64,000 nt of DNA from Candidatus Thiodiazotropha sp. (ex Monitilora ramsayi) (GTDB lineage: Bacteria; Pseudomonadota; Gammaproteobacteria; Chromatiales; Chromatiaceae). The notes beneath the pieces were generated by a model, which saw only the letters and a program-made list of their open reading frames with translations, ran no database searches and was not told where the DNA came from. The stretch is from NCBI GenBank assembly GCA_025655595.1, contig JAHXIO010000027.1, forward strand, positions 38,333-102,332. Direction: 5' to 3'. Positions 54,666 through 63,983 of the stretch are shown one piece after another (positions within the stretch are counted from its first letter, which is position 1; each line of letters starts with the position of its first letter). Position numbers and translations under genes: made by a program.

Positions 54666-56072
54666 TCATCTCACCAATACGGGCGGAGGCATCCCATATG
54701 AGTATCGCTCTCCTGATTTCAGTGTACCAGCTATCCTGTTGGCCAGTTGCCGCCCCTGAAAAATCCGTTCCCTTATCGAAACACCATCTTTGTAATTGGC
54801 GCTCAAATGGAGTCCCGAGAGGATTTTCACCCGGCTTTCAATCTGTTCCATGCGCGCCTGATAGCGACCGTGATAGAGCGGGAGTCCACGGTGGTGACGA
54901 TCAACCCTCAGATACTCTTCGGTGTCTCCAATACCGAGCAACGGTTTCAGGCCCGACAACGCGATATCCGCCAGTTGTCCGTCATCCAGGTCGACCTGAT
55001 GCGGATGCCGCGCCCCACCGAGGTAGGTGGTCAACAGGGTGTTCCCGCTTGGCGCCCTCTCGGGAAAAAGCCGGCTCATCCATAGGTTCCCATTAAAAGC
55101 GAGGTTGTTTTGCCGGGAGACCAAAAATCCTGTCCCATCCAACGGATGCTTGATGGCACTGTTTTTAAACCCGAGATGCAGTACGGCAATCGGCGCATAC
55201 TCAATCTCCGACAGCAGTTGTCCCAGGGATTTATCAACCGGTCCCAACAGTTCGGCTGCAGCATCCGCCGGTGCGCTCATCACCAGGTGAGGCGTGGAGA
55301 TCCGAACTCTCACTCCCGCCCTGTCGGCTTCTATACGCCATGCGTCTCCCACCCGGCTGACCGATTCAACACGCATGCCGCAGCGCAGGGTCACCCCCGG
55401 TGTGTCAGCCAGTGCATCGATCAGGTCCGACATGCCGCCGGTGAAAGAAAAGGTATCCGCCTTGTTGGCGCGACGGCGTTTGAGAATACGATTGACCAGC
55501 ATGCCCATGGTGAGACTGCCGTAACGCTGTTCCAGTGCCTTTAGCCTCGGCAGCACGGCGCGCGCCTCGGCCAGGTCAGGATCGGAGGCAAGCGTACCCG
55601 CCACAAAGGGGTCCATCGCGGTGTCGAGAATCTCCCTGCCCAGGCGGCGTTCGATGAAGGCCGATACGGTTTCATCCTGCTGCTGGCTTCGCGGAATCAA
55701 GATCTCCGTCATCAACCGCAGCTTCGCGGAGAGACTCCAGAGCGGTGACGCCAGCAGTGCGGGCATCAGCATGGGGACCTGTGTCAATCTCCCCTGGTGG
55801 ACCACATAGCGATTGAGTGTCTCGTCGCGCAACCGCTTACGCTTTGCCAGACCGGCCTGTTGAATCATCCGGTCGATCTCATTTCTGAAATTCACCAGCA
55901 GGCCGGCCGCCTGTTCAGTGGTATATCCCGATGCCGTGGTTGTTTTGATCTTTCCACCCGGCCGCTCGTTCGCTTCCCAGATCTCCACCGACACGCCCTG
56001 TTGGGCCAACCACCACGCGGTGGAGAGACCTGATATACCGCCACCGACGATGAGAACTTGGGTTTCGCTCAT
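54666..56072 (-). CDS. hemY: Protoporphyrinogen oxidase-like FAD protein
   Basis: A 468-residue flavoprotein of the HemY/PPO family: FAD-binding GGGISGLSTAWWL with WEANERPGGKIKT (about 9-43), the PPO-like AMDPFVAGTLASDP stretch, and a C-terminal GVSIRERIFQGRQLANRI. PPO oxidises protoporphyrinogen IX to protoporphyrin IX. Related amine and carotenoid oxidases share the fold, so substrate is not certain; the neighbouring radical SAM protein with PCP_red-like repeats favours a tetrapyrrole. Start overlaps the radical SAM stop (ATGA). Confidence 0.8.
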   Translation of the reverse strand: MSETQVLIVGGGISGLSTAWWLAQQGVSVEIWEANERPGGKIKTTTASGYTTEQAAGLLVNFRNEIDRMIQQAGLAKRKRLRDETLNRYVVHQGRLTQVPMLMPALLASPLWSLSAKLRLMTEILIPRSQQQDETVSAFIERRLGREILDTAMDPFVAGTLASDPDLAEARAVLPRLKALEQRYGSLTMGMLVNRILKRRRANKADTFSFTGGMSDLIDALADTPGVTLRCGMRVESVSRVGDAWRIEADRAGVRVRISTPHLVMSAPADAAAELLGPVDKSLGQLLSEIEYAPIAVLHLGFKNSAIKHPLDGTGFLVSRQNNLAFNGNLWMSRLFPERAPSGNTLLTTYLGGARHPHQVDLDDGQLADIALSGLKPLLGIGDTEEYLRVDRHHRGLPLYHGRYQARMEQIESRVKILSGLHLSANYKDGVSIRERIFQGRQLANRIAGTLKSGERYSYGMPPPVLVR

Positions 56073-58108
56073 TGCCGTTTCAGCTCCGCTTTCATCTTCT
56101 CAAGCATCTCACGGTCTAGCAGCCCCAGCCCGCCACCGTTCGGATCCTGCTTCGACTCCACATACTCCCTGATCTCCGCGAAACGTTTTTCCGCCTGCCG
56201 GTTCTGCTTCAATCGGGGAACGCGCTCTCTGGCAATGGCGAAGGCATCGAAATTGAGTTCCTGCATGCCGAAGCCCTTCATCCGGCGCACCGCTTTCATC
56301 ATCGCCCGATTACGAAAGCGGGTCAGATCCGCCGAGGTGATCCGCGCCAGTCCCTCGCGTCGCGCACCGAATTCGGCCGCCTTCTTGATCCCTGCACGGA
56401 CGAAGTCCGGTGCTGACGCCACTCGGTTGAGCGCATCCTTGTCCCATTCAACACCGGCCAGGTCTGTCGCGATCACCTTTTCCACGTCGCCGACGGAGAC
56501 CACGATGGCTTGACGGCGTTTCGCCTCACGCTCCGCCGCAGCCTCCATGGTGGGTTTGACGAAGAGGTGCACCTGGGGTGGGCGATCGACCAGCGATGCC
56601 GTTAGCAAAGCCTCTGCTTCGGACTCCCAGGGGAGCTTTCGCCCAGGCGCATCCTCACTCTCCAGGCGTTGCAGCAATTTGACATTCACTTCCAGACGGC
56701 CTTCGTTGCGTGCCACATCTTCCGCCACTGCGAAGACACCCTCCCGCAGAAATCCAGGTATGGCCTCCAGGTAAGCTTTAGCTTCGCGGGTCCAGGCAAG
56801 CCCACTGCTGGAGAGATTGGGCGTCGTGTCGGATGGAGCGCCGTCAGCCACATTGGGCCGCTGCATGGGAAACTGATCGCCGAAACGCTTTGCCGCCAAG
56901 GCAGCCATATGTTCCGGGGTGACCCGTTGCTCACCCAGTTCAATGACATATGACTCGGCACGCTTACGCACCATTTTGCGCAGAAATCCGGGCACCCTGG
57001 AGAGACGTTGTTCCGCCTCAGGGCTCCAGCTCACCGGCGAATCGGTTGTCTCCTTCAGCGGCTCGATCACCGGTCTGCCGGTAGGATAGTGGCTACACCA
57101 GGGATCCGCGTCCATGATCGTTCCGCCCATGGCGAGCGGTCGAGCACGACACCCACCGCACAGTTTTTGAAACTCGCACTTGCCGCATTTACCCCCGAGT
57201 GTCGGATTGCGCAACAACTCGAAATCCGGGGTGTTGTCCCAGATCTCCCAAAAGCGCTGCTCGCGAATGCTGCCTGCCTGGTCCGGGATATAGGGACAGG
57301 CCGTCACCCCCCCTTCGGGCGTGATCCGGCAGTAGTGAATACCGGCCAGGCAGCCGCCCCCTTCATAACCCTGGGCTCGTGTCAGGTTGGATTCGGGATC
57401 GACCTGATAGGCCACCCGCTTGAAATGGGGTGCGCAACGGGCACGGATCATCAGACCGGAGGTCTCCGCCTGCGCCGCCACCAGTTGGGAGAGCACCTGC
57501 TCGTATCGGGCGGGGGTGATGTCAGACATCGACTCCCCTCTGCCGGTACAGATCAGGAAAAAGATGTTGAGCACATGGGCGCCCACCGCCTTGGCGAAGT
57601 CGATCATCCCCTGCACTTCGTGAGCGTTCTGTTCCGTGACCGAGAAGTGGACCTGAAACGGAAGATCCTGTTTTCGACAGTGATCCATGGCGGCGAGGGT
57701 CTTCTCCCAACTCCCCGGACAGCCGCGAAAGGCATCGTGGCTTTGGGGTTCGAGAGAGTCGAGGCTGATCCCCATACCCATGACACCGGCCGCTTTCAAT
57801 CGCTTGACCCGGTTTTCATCCAGCAGCACCCCATTGGTGCCGACCACCATGGAGAGTCCCAGATCCCGCCCGTGGGAGACCAGATGTTCGAGATCTTTAC
57901 GTAGCAGCGGCTCGCCACCGGTGAGCACCACCATGGTTTCGTTACTGCGGGAAGCCACCTCATCCAGCAGACCCGCCACCTCATCGGTGGTCAATTCATC
58001 CCGGCCGCCGGTGTGGCGAGTCTCCGCATCCATATAGCAGTGGGCGCAGGCGAGATTGCATCGGCGAGTGAGATTGACGGCCAGCAGGTAGAGATCGCCG
58101 TCACTCAT
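56069..58108 (-). CDS. Radical SAM/SPASM protein with PCP_red-like repeats
   Basis: A 679-residue fusion. Residues about 5-345 form a radical SAM/SPASM enzyme: CNLACAHC (Cys17, Cys21, Cys24), TGGEPLLRKD, and an auxiliary-cluster set GGKCGKCEFQKLCGGCRARP, resembling the NirJ/AhbC/AhbD heme-modifying group. After it come about four helical repeats (about 360-412, 445-495, 500-558, 560-620) with a W-x-x-x-A...PxFxR...E pattern like PCP_red, the domain of protochlorophyllide reductases that contacts tetrapyrrole. Overlaps its neighbours by 4 bp each. A tetrapyrrole-related reaction is inferred. Confidence 0.8.
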   Translation of the reverse strand: MSDGDLYLLAVNLTRRCNLACAHCYMDAETRHTGGRDELTTDEVAGLLDEVASRSNETMVVLTGGEPLLRKDLEHLVSHGRDLGLSMVVGTNGVLLDENRVKRLKAAGVMGMGISLDSLEPQSHDAFRGCPGSWEKTLAAMDHCRKQDLPFQVHFSVTEQNAHEVQGMIDFAKAVGAHVLNIFFLICTGRGESMSDITPARYEQVLSQLVAAQAETSGLMIRARCAPHFKRVAYQVDPESNLTRAQGYEGGGCLAGIHYCRITPEGGVTACPYIPDQAGSIREQRFWEIWDNTPDFELLRNPTLGGKCGKCEFQKLCGGCRARPLAMGGTIMDADPWCSHYPTGRPVIEPLKETTDSPVSWSPEAEQRLSRVPGFLRKMVRKRAESYVIELGEQRVTPEHMAALAAKRFGDQFPMQRPNVADGAPSDTTPNLSSSGLAWTREAKAYLEAIPGFLREGVFAVAEDVARNEGRLEVNVKLLQRLESEDAPGRKLPWESEAEALLTASLVDRPPQVHLFVKPTMEAAAEREAKRRQAIVVSVGDVEKVIATDLAGVEWDKDALNRVASAPDFVRAGIKKAAEFGARREGLARITSADLTRFRNRAMMKAVRRMKGFGMQELNFDAFAIARERVPRLKQNRQAEKRFAEIREYVESKQDPNGGGLGLLDREMLEKMKAELKRQ

Positions 58109-60390
58109 GTTATTGACGGATCAGAATGGAGCCCGGCAGAAGGTTCTTCACCGGTCGATGGCGCCTCTTTTCCACCCATTCGGCTTCTGGGGTCGGCCGG
58201 GTCGAGGTGAAACACTCCCCGTGCCTGCCACTGGGCCTTGACCGCATCGACCGCCTCCAGCTCGATCGATTCACATCCCTCTCTGACGGCCCAGCCTTCG
58301 ATCTCCCGCACCAGCATGCCGCGCACGAAGTCCGGCACCTTTTGCAGACGCTCGGTCGCCGCCCGGCTCCACGGCATGCTCGTTTCGACGGCTTCCGAGC
58401 CATTCTTGATGGTATCGAGTACCTGCCCGAGAAAGGCCTCATCCACCTGATCGACGCCGTTATGCCTGGCGATCGATTCAGCGGCGTTGACCGTCATGTC
58501 CCGGCAGAAACCGACCGGTACGCCGCCGAGCATCTGCCTGGCGGCATCGGTCCAGGTCGGCTGGTCGGATGCCGTTGTCTCCTTGTCCTCGGTTTTGGTC
58601 TTACCCAGTTTGGCGAAAGGACAGGCACTGCGCTTGTTCTCACCTGTCGATTCGGATGACCCCGCCTGCATGCTCTGCATCGCTTGCCTGGCTTCCGCCA
58701 ATCCGGCCTCTACGGTCTCCAGGCCAATCTCAGCGAGACCCTCTCTTGCCGCATAGGCCTCGATTCGCTGCTTGGAGCTGTCACGCATGAAGCCTTCCGG
58801 CACCCGCATCAGGCGGGCAAGCGCGGCAGCATGCCACTGGAAGTTGGATGGGGAGACGCCCTTTTCATCCGGGGGGGTCCTGGACGGTTGGGTCGTTGCA
58901 ACAGACGTCTCCCCGTTGACCGGTCTGTCATCGAGAAATGACTGCAGATGCGCCGCCTCGACCAGAGGGCTGCCTGCGGCCCGGGCCTTCTTCTCGGCGC
59001 GCATGCTGAGATTGCCGCGCAGGCTAAGATCATCGATGCCGAGCAGCAGTTTTGTCGCCGCATCGCTCCAGCGCATCGCCGCCTCGGCATCTGGCTTGCG
59101 TTTGAGTTCGCCCCGGTCGTAGGCTTCGACTATCTCGCTCATCGCCTGCTCGGCGTGACCCGGCATGAGCTGAGCTGTGGCCTCCTCCACGATGCTCCCG
59201 GTGATCACCGTGTGTCCTCTCTCCTGGGCGTATCGCAGAATCGCCATTCGCGCCATGCTGCGAACGAATGAAGGTACGCGTTCCATGCGCGCCTCGGCTT
59301 CATGGGTCCATGAGGTCGAGACCGATGCGAGCCGGTCGATCTGCGGACTATGCTCGCGCTGACTCAGCAGCACGGCACAAGTGGCATCATTCAGCAGGTA
59401 CTCGCTGTTTCCGCCGATATCCAACCCGTCATCCGCATGGATACCCGTGGTGCCGAGCACCAATAGAGAGGGCTTCACCCCTTGCAGGTAGCGATTGATC
59501 ACTTCGTGGGGTTTGCCGTCGAGCAGTACCGTCTCGATCTCAACACCGTAGTCATCGGCAATCGTACGAGCCACCGACAGATGACCCTGGTAGATCTTCG
59601 CCAGTCCGGAATCGATGATCTCCTCGTGCAGTTTCTCCTGCTCCTTGAACTTGAACACCTTGCCCGCCTCCTCAGAGAGCACACCGGCAATCCGGTTGAA
59701 GGCGACATAGTGGTAGTAGGGATCGAAAGCGGAAACCACCTTTACCTCGACGCCCCAGGCTTTGGCCAGAGACAATGCGGTCAGCAGCCCGCCGTAGGCT
59801 TTCGCCGAACCGTCGATACCCACCACAATCGGCCCCTCTTTCAGCGCCTGTGTCGGGTTTTTAACGATCAGTGTGTCGATCTGCGAACGGCGTGAAACCC
59901 GCTGACAGACTGTGCCCAGGCGGGAACCCTTGACCGCACCGAGTCCCAGGGCGCCCATGACCAGCAGATCGTATTGACCGCTGTTGGCCTCCTTCACCAG
60001 CTCGCGGTAGTTTTTCCCCTCCAGAGATCGCCTGTCTACCGGGATGGCGGCCGTTTCGGCAGCATTGTCCACCTGATCGAGATAGGAGTCTGTGATGATG
60101 GAGAGTCCACGGGTGATCAGATCGTCGTGGACATCCCGTTGCCGCTCCAGCTCCTGCTCTTCGCGAAACTGTTCCGGCAGTCCCCCCTCCATTTGGCGAA
60201 AACGCAGATCGTGCAGTTTGGCCGCATAGACATGGGCTGCCGTCAACCGGCTCCCGTAGCTGCCGGCCAGTTCAACGGCCTCGATGACACCGCGATTGGC
60301 GTGATCCGAGGAGTCCACCGCCAATAGGATCGATTCATAGACAGGCAGTGAATCGGCGGCCGGTTTCTCTGTGCGAAGCTGTAGGCTCAA
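58105..60390 (-). CDS. Double universal-stress protein fused to PCP_red-like repeats
   Basis: A 761-residue fusion. Two Usp domains occupy about 17-180 and 186-345 (DLLVMGALGLGAVKGS; VVGIDGS, LLVLGTTGIH). The rest holds about five repeats with the PCP_red-like pattern: 361-405 (SWTHEAEARMERVPSFVR), 441-487 (degenerate), 519-567, 613-660 and 674-718. An insert with SACPFAKLGKTK (about 588-598) precedes the fourth. Usp domains bind ATP or AMP; PCP_red is known from protochlorophyllide reductases. The combination is unusual. Start 58 bp after the 43-residue membrane peptide; stop overlaps the radical SAM gene. Confidence 0.8.
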   Translation of the reverse strand: MSLQLRTEKPAADSLPVYESILLAVDSSDHANRGVIEAVELAGSYGSRLTAAHVYAAKLHDLRFRQMEGGLPEQFREEQELERQRDVHDDLITRGLSIITDSYLDQVDNAAETAAIPVDRRSLEGKNYRELVKEANSGQYDLLVMGALGLGAVKGSRLGTVCQRVSRRSQIDTLIVKNPTQALKEGPIVVGIDGSAKAYGGLLTALSLAKAWGVEVKVVSAFDPYYHYVAFNRIAGVLSEEAGKVFKFKEQEKLHEEIIDSGLAKIYQGHLSVARTIADDYGVEIETVLLDGKPHEVINRYLQGVKPSLLVLGTTGIHADDGLDIGGNSEYLLNDATCAVLLSQREHSPQIDRLASVSTSWTHEAEARMERVPSFVRSMARMAILRYAQERGHTVITGSIVEEATAQLMPGHAEQAMSEIVEAYDRGELKRKPDAEAAMRWSDAATKLLLGIDDLSLRGNLSMRAEKKARAAGSPLVEAAHLQSFLDDRPVNGETSVATTQPSRTPPDEKGVSPSNFQWHAAALARLMRVPEGFMRDSSKQRIEAYAAREGLAEIGLETVEAGLAEARQAMQSMQAGSSESTGENKRSACPFAKLGKTKTEDKETTASDQPTWTDAARQMLGGVPVGFCRDMTVNAAESIARHNGVDQVDEAFLGQVLDTIKNGSEAVETSMPWSRAATERLQKVPDFVRGMLVREIEGWAVREGCESIELEAVDAVKAQWQARGVFHLDPADPRSRMGGKEAPSTGEEPSAGLHSDPSIT

Positions 60391-60447
60391 GGTGGATGCC
60401 TCTCTCGATGTGTGGGGGTGAATCGCGATCCACCCCCGTGAGTCGAA

Positions 60448-60579
60448 CTACTGCATGAACCAGTAGCCGAGGATGAATCCGATCACCAGCATATTGATGA
60501 TGCCGCCGACGACGGCCATGTAGTCCATCAGGCTCAATCGCCGCCATCGTCTGTTCATCACGGCAGGACTCGGTGCCAT
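60448..60579 (-). CDS. 43-residue membrane peptide
   Basis: A short frame missed by size cutoffs: MAPSPAVMNRRWRRLSLMD, then one membrane helix (AVVGGIINMLVIGFILGYWF) and a terminal MQ. Basic residues precede the helix, so the N-terminus should stay in the cytoplasm. It starts 3 nt after the stop of the cupredoxin-like gene (TAAGCCATG), implying coupling, and fills an otherwise empty gap. Could be a small subunit of an envelope complex. Confidence 0.6.
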   Translation of the reverse strand: MAPSPAVMNRRWRRLSLMDYMAVVGGIINMLVIGFILGYWFMQ

Positions 60580-60582
60580 GGC

Positions 60583-61326
60583 TTACTTGAAGGTAAAGTC
60601 GACGGTGGCGGTGCCGTCGGCATCGACTTTCACCTTTGCCTTTTTATTCTTCAACATGCCGTGCCAGGCCTTGATGGTGTAGGAACCCGGCGGCACATCG
60701 GTAATGGTGAAGGTCCCGTCATCCGCCACTCTGGCGTAGTAGGGGTTTTTCGCCACGAAGACGAATCCGTGCATGAAATCGTGGGCATCGCACTCAACCT
60801 TGATCGCAGGTCCCCTTTTCATTTTGATGGTATTGGTGACCGTACCGGGATCGGGCTGACTCACATTGGTCAGGGTCTTCTTCGGTCCCTTGGCATCGCC
60901 GCGAATCAGCTCATAGGTGTGAATGTTGTGCAACACCGGATCGGAGTTGACGGCCGAAAGCTTGTTTTTGTTTTTCATCACCTGCAGGAAAGGATTGAAC
61001 TCGCAACCTTTCTGATCGATGGTCGCATCTCCCAGGTCGGCGGGAAAAGGCTTGCCCTCTTTCACCTTCTCCAGATAGACCACCGTATCCATCAAGTGGC
61101 CGTTATTGACGCGCACGTAATCGATCTCCCTTTTACCGGTGCCGCAGACATCGTTGTCTTTGGTGATGCCGTATACCTTGGGCGCCTTATCCTTGCCGGC
61201 GAATTTAACACTGCCGGTAATCGTCCCCCCGTTACTGACGTCACCTTCTTTATAGGCTGCCGCGTATCCTGCCGAAGACATGGCGCAAAGGCCTGCCAGG
61301 CTGAGATAAACTACAAAACTTTTCAT
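60583..61326 (-). CDS. Cupredoxin-like periplasmic protein
   Basis: A 247-residue exported protein: signal peptide (about 1-23, GYAAA), an N-terminal domain, a possible mononuclear copper site (LHNIHTY around residues 132-138 and VECDAHDFMHGFVFVA around 173-188, giving His, Cys, His and His/Met), and a C-terminal beta domain (about 200-247) like a carboxypeptidase regulatory fold. Fits a redox or metal-carrier role in the periplasm. Identity as a true blue copper protein is unproven. It follows the HEAT-repeat gene by 29 bp. Confidence 0.65.
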   Translation of the reverse strand: MKSFVVYLSLAGLCAMSSAGYAAAYKEGDVSNGGTITGSVKFAGKDKAPKVYGITKDNDVCGTGKREIDYVRVNNGHLMDTVVYLEKVKEGKPFPADLGDATIDQKGCEFNPFLQVMKNKNKLSAVNSDPVLHNIHTYELIRGDAKGPKKTLTNVSQPDPGTVTNTIKMKRGPAIKVECDAHDFMHGFVFVAKNPYYARVADDGTFTITDVPPGSYTIKAWHGMLKNKKAKVKVDADGTATVDFTFK

Positions 61327-61355
61327 ACTTGTTTCTCCTGATTTCGATCCTGATT

Positions 61356-63842
61356 TCAGACGACCCTTTCAGGCCGCCTCTGATCCGGGTTGAGTATCTC
61401 TTCGATCATTTCGATGTAGACACTTCTTTTGATGCTGTCTTCCGCCGTTCTTAACTTTGTTAGTAACGTGCGATTGCTGATCGTTGAATCAAAGGCACGT
61501 AACGCCTGACCGATCTGTCTTGCCTCTTCACCGGTGAATTCAACGACACTGGCAATAATCTTTTCTATCGATTGCTCCGTCAGTTGTTGATCCTGAACCT
61601 CAGCCAGCACCTTTGAGAGGGCGTTGGTTGCGGCAACTCGCACGCCAATATTGTCGTCGCTCAGGCATCTCAAAAGTTTTCTCGCCACACTGATGGCGGG
61701 CACCTCCCTTACCACCATGTGTCCCGAATCTTTCGGATCGAGCCCAAAGATGGTCAGGCGGGCGAGACTTTGAATGGCAGCGATGCGCACATTGGGTTGC
61801 GGGTCGTTCAGCGCATCGATGAGCGGCACCAATGCCGAGCGATTGCCAAGAAAGCTCAGACTGCGGGCACAAGTGATCTTCTGTTCCAAATCGCCGACTG
61901 CCAGCTGCGTGATCAAGGTGCCCACCGAATCCATCAATTTGGGATTACCCGGATTGCGCAGAGCGATCTCTCCGATGGCTTCCGCCGCTTCACGTCGAAT
62001 CAGATCATCTTCATCACTCAATGCCGTGATCAGGGCATCAATCGCCTCGTCATCATTCGCGGCAGCGAGCACTCTGGCACCCAGTAAACGGACATCCTGA
62101 TCAGGTGTAATGCGCTTGCTGGCACGAATGCGCTTCATCTCCGCTTTGTTGGCTTCGACGACATCGAGATATTCCTGGGTCGTTTCGTCTGTCTCGGGTG
62201 TCTCCTGCTCCGCTTTATCCTCTCCCAACATCATCTCGACATTTTCTATGGCGATAGCGTCAAGGGTCGACATTGCCGGCGCCACCTCACCCTCCTCAAC
62301 GATTCTGGCCGGGGTTTCGGGCAGTTTTATCGTCTCGGCGATCTCTTCAGGAACCGGGTTTGTGAGGGTTTCATTACCAGAAGTCGTTTCAAAGAACTGC
62401 CTCTCCATGTTTGGCTCGAAGTCGACAACAACGCCATTTTGCACAGCATCACTTTGTGGCGCTTCACTCTCCATTTGTATCTCTTCGTCTTCCACCGGCT
62501 TATCGCTGGATTGAGTATCTCCCGGTACCCGTATGGCACCGTTTACAGCGTCAATAACAATGGACAGTGGTCTCGGCAGGGAAGTTTGTTCATCGTCATC
62601 AATGTTTACATTCCCGTACTGCGGATCCAGACTCATCAATGTGGTGAGTGCGGCCAGTCTCACCGGTTGCTGGGCATCGCCAACTGCATGTATCAGCGCA
62701 TCGATAATATCGTCGGATATCTCGCCGAACTCCCCCATCGCCAATATCGCCTCACGACGGACCATGGGGTGTCCGTCTTCGTTTCGGATATGCTCAAGCA
62801 GTGTGGTTATCGCTTCAGCGTTACCGTTCTTACCCAACAGTCGACAGGCTGCAGTTGCGGTTTCCGCGCTGTTCTCGAAAGTACTGGCAACCACGATTTT
62901 GAAATATTCATTGGAAAGCGGATTCTCACCAACAACCGGCACAAGGATATTAAACAGTGTCGCTCTAACCAGACTGCTGGGATCATTCAGCATCATCAGC
63001 AGGGTCTCCTGTAGATCACCTTGGAGACTTGCCTGACCTGCCAGTTCGGTCACGGCCCTAATGGCAGCATCCCTGACTTCCGGACTTTGATCCCGCAATA
63101 GGAGCAACAATGCACTGAGATAGCGTTCCTCCTTTTTCGCAGCCAACGCCTGAACGGCTTCAGCCCTAACCTCAGGATCCTTATCCTGCAGCGCCCGCCC
63201 CAGCACCTTGGTCGCTTCAGGCGTCTTGGCACCCGCCAGGGCGCGTGTGGCACGGCGACGGCTCAGTGTTTTATTCGCAGTATTCTGCTGACGCTCGATG
63301 ACCTTGGTAAGCCCGGGGCCGGATATCGCAACCAGTGCAGTCAACACCTCATTTTCGATATCCTGCGAAGCCTCGTCATCGATGAATGCCACCAGACTCT
63401 CCACCGCCTCTTCAGCCCCGGCGGCGCCGAGCGCTTTCACCGCTTCCAGTTGGATATCCCACCAGGTATCCCAGTCTCCGTCCCACTCCAAACCCTCAGG
63501 ACGTTCAGTCAGCACTTCGAGGAGTACATCCACGCAATCCGTATTGGCAATCCTTCCCAATGCTTCCGTGACCATGGAACTGATCTCTCCGCTGGTCTCA
63601 TTCTGTAGGGAGTCGATCAGTGCGGGAACAGCGGATTCGTCTGCGATCTTTCCGAGGGCTTCCGCCGCATCGACGCAGACATCCACATCCTCATCGCGGA
63701 GTCGTTCTATCAGATAGGGCATGGCACTTCGGCTGCGCAGTACACCGAGTGTCCTTGCCGCATAACAGCGATCGGCCTCATCGCCTGTCTGTAGCAACTC
63801 ACACAAAACTTCAACGGTTTCGGTCTCAAGGCTGGTGTTCAC
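61356..63842 (-). CDS. HEAT-repeat scaffold protein
   Basis: An 828-residue cytoplasmic protein with two blocks of HEAT-type helical repeats (about 5-410 and 580-760) recognised by the A-x-x-A-L-G-x-I/L and D-x-x-x-x-V-R-x-x-A pattern (for example DAAEALGKIADESAVPALI). An acidic, low-complexity linker (about 420-575, many Glu/Pro) joins them. A short helical tail closes it. Such alpha-solenoids serve as protein scaffolds or phycobilin-lyase-like modifiers. First gene of the putative ten-gene operon. GTG start with AGAGA upstream. Confidence 0.8.
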   Translation of the reverse strand: MNTSLETETVEVLCELLQTGDEADRCYAARTLGVLRSRSAMPYLIERLRDEDVDVCVDAAEALGKIADESAVPALIDSLQNETSGEISSMVTEALGRIANTDCVDVLLEVLTERPEGLEWDGDWDTWWDIQLEAVKALGAAGAEEAVESLVAFIDDEASQDIENEVLTALVAISGPGLTKVIERQQNTANKTLSRRRATRALAGAKTPEATKVLGRALQDKDPEVRAEAVQALAAKKEERYLSALLLLLRDQSPEVRDAAIRAVTELAGQASLQGDLQETLLMMLNDPSSLVRATLFNILVPVVGENPLSNEYFKIVVASTFENSAETATAACRLLGKNGNAEAITTLLEHIRNEDGHPMVRREAILAMGEFGEISDDIIDALIHAVGDAQQPVRLAALTTLMSLDPQYGNVNIDDDEQTSLPRPLSIVIDAVNGAIRVPGDTQSSDKPVEDEEIQMESEAPQSDAVQNGVVVDFEPNMERQFFETTSGNETLTNPVPEEIAETIKLPETPARIVEEGEVAPAMSTLDAIAIENVEMMLGEDKAEQETPETDETTQEYLDVVEANKAEMKRIRASKRITPDQDVRLLGARVLAAANDDEAIDALITALSDEDDLIRREAAEAIGEIALRNPGNPKLMDSVGTLITQLAVGDLEQKITCARSLSFLGNRSALVPLIDALNDPQPNVRIAAIQSLARLTIFGLDPKDSGHMVVREVPAISVARKLLRCLSDDNIGVRVAATNALSKVLAEVQDQQLTEQSIEKIIASVVEFTGEEARQIGQALRAFDSTISNRTLLTKLRTAEDSIKRSVYIEMIEEILNPDQRRPERVV

Positions 63843-63953
63843 GGAATCTCTCTTAAAATGGAGTGGATCAATCAGGGTAAGCAGAATCTATACCAGCCTG
63901 AGACATCCCGGTTCTCCCCACTATCCAAGACTTTTGATCGCTTCACATCTCAC

Positions 63954-63983
63954 CGTCGTTGAATGAATCATTCAATACCGACG
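63954..63983. promoter_or_regulatory. Inverted repeat upstream of the HEAT-repeat gene
   Basis: CGTCG...TTGAATGA / TCATTCAA...CGACG arms around a short centre, about 110 bp upstream of the GTG start. It could be a regulator-binding site or a stem; no family match is recognised. Confidence 0.35.
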
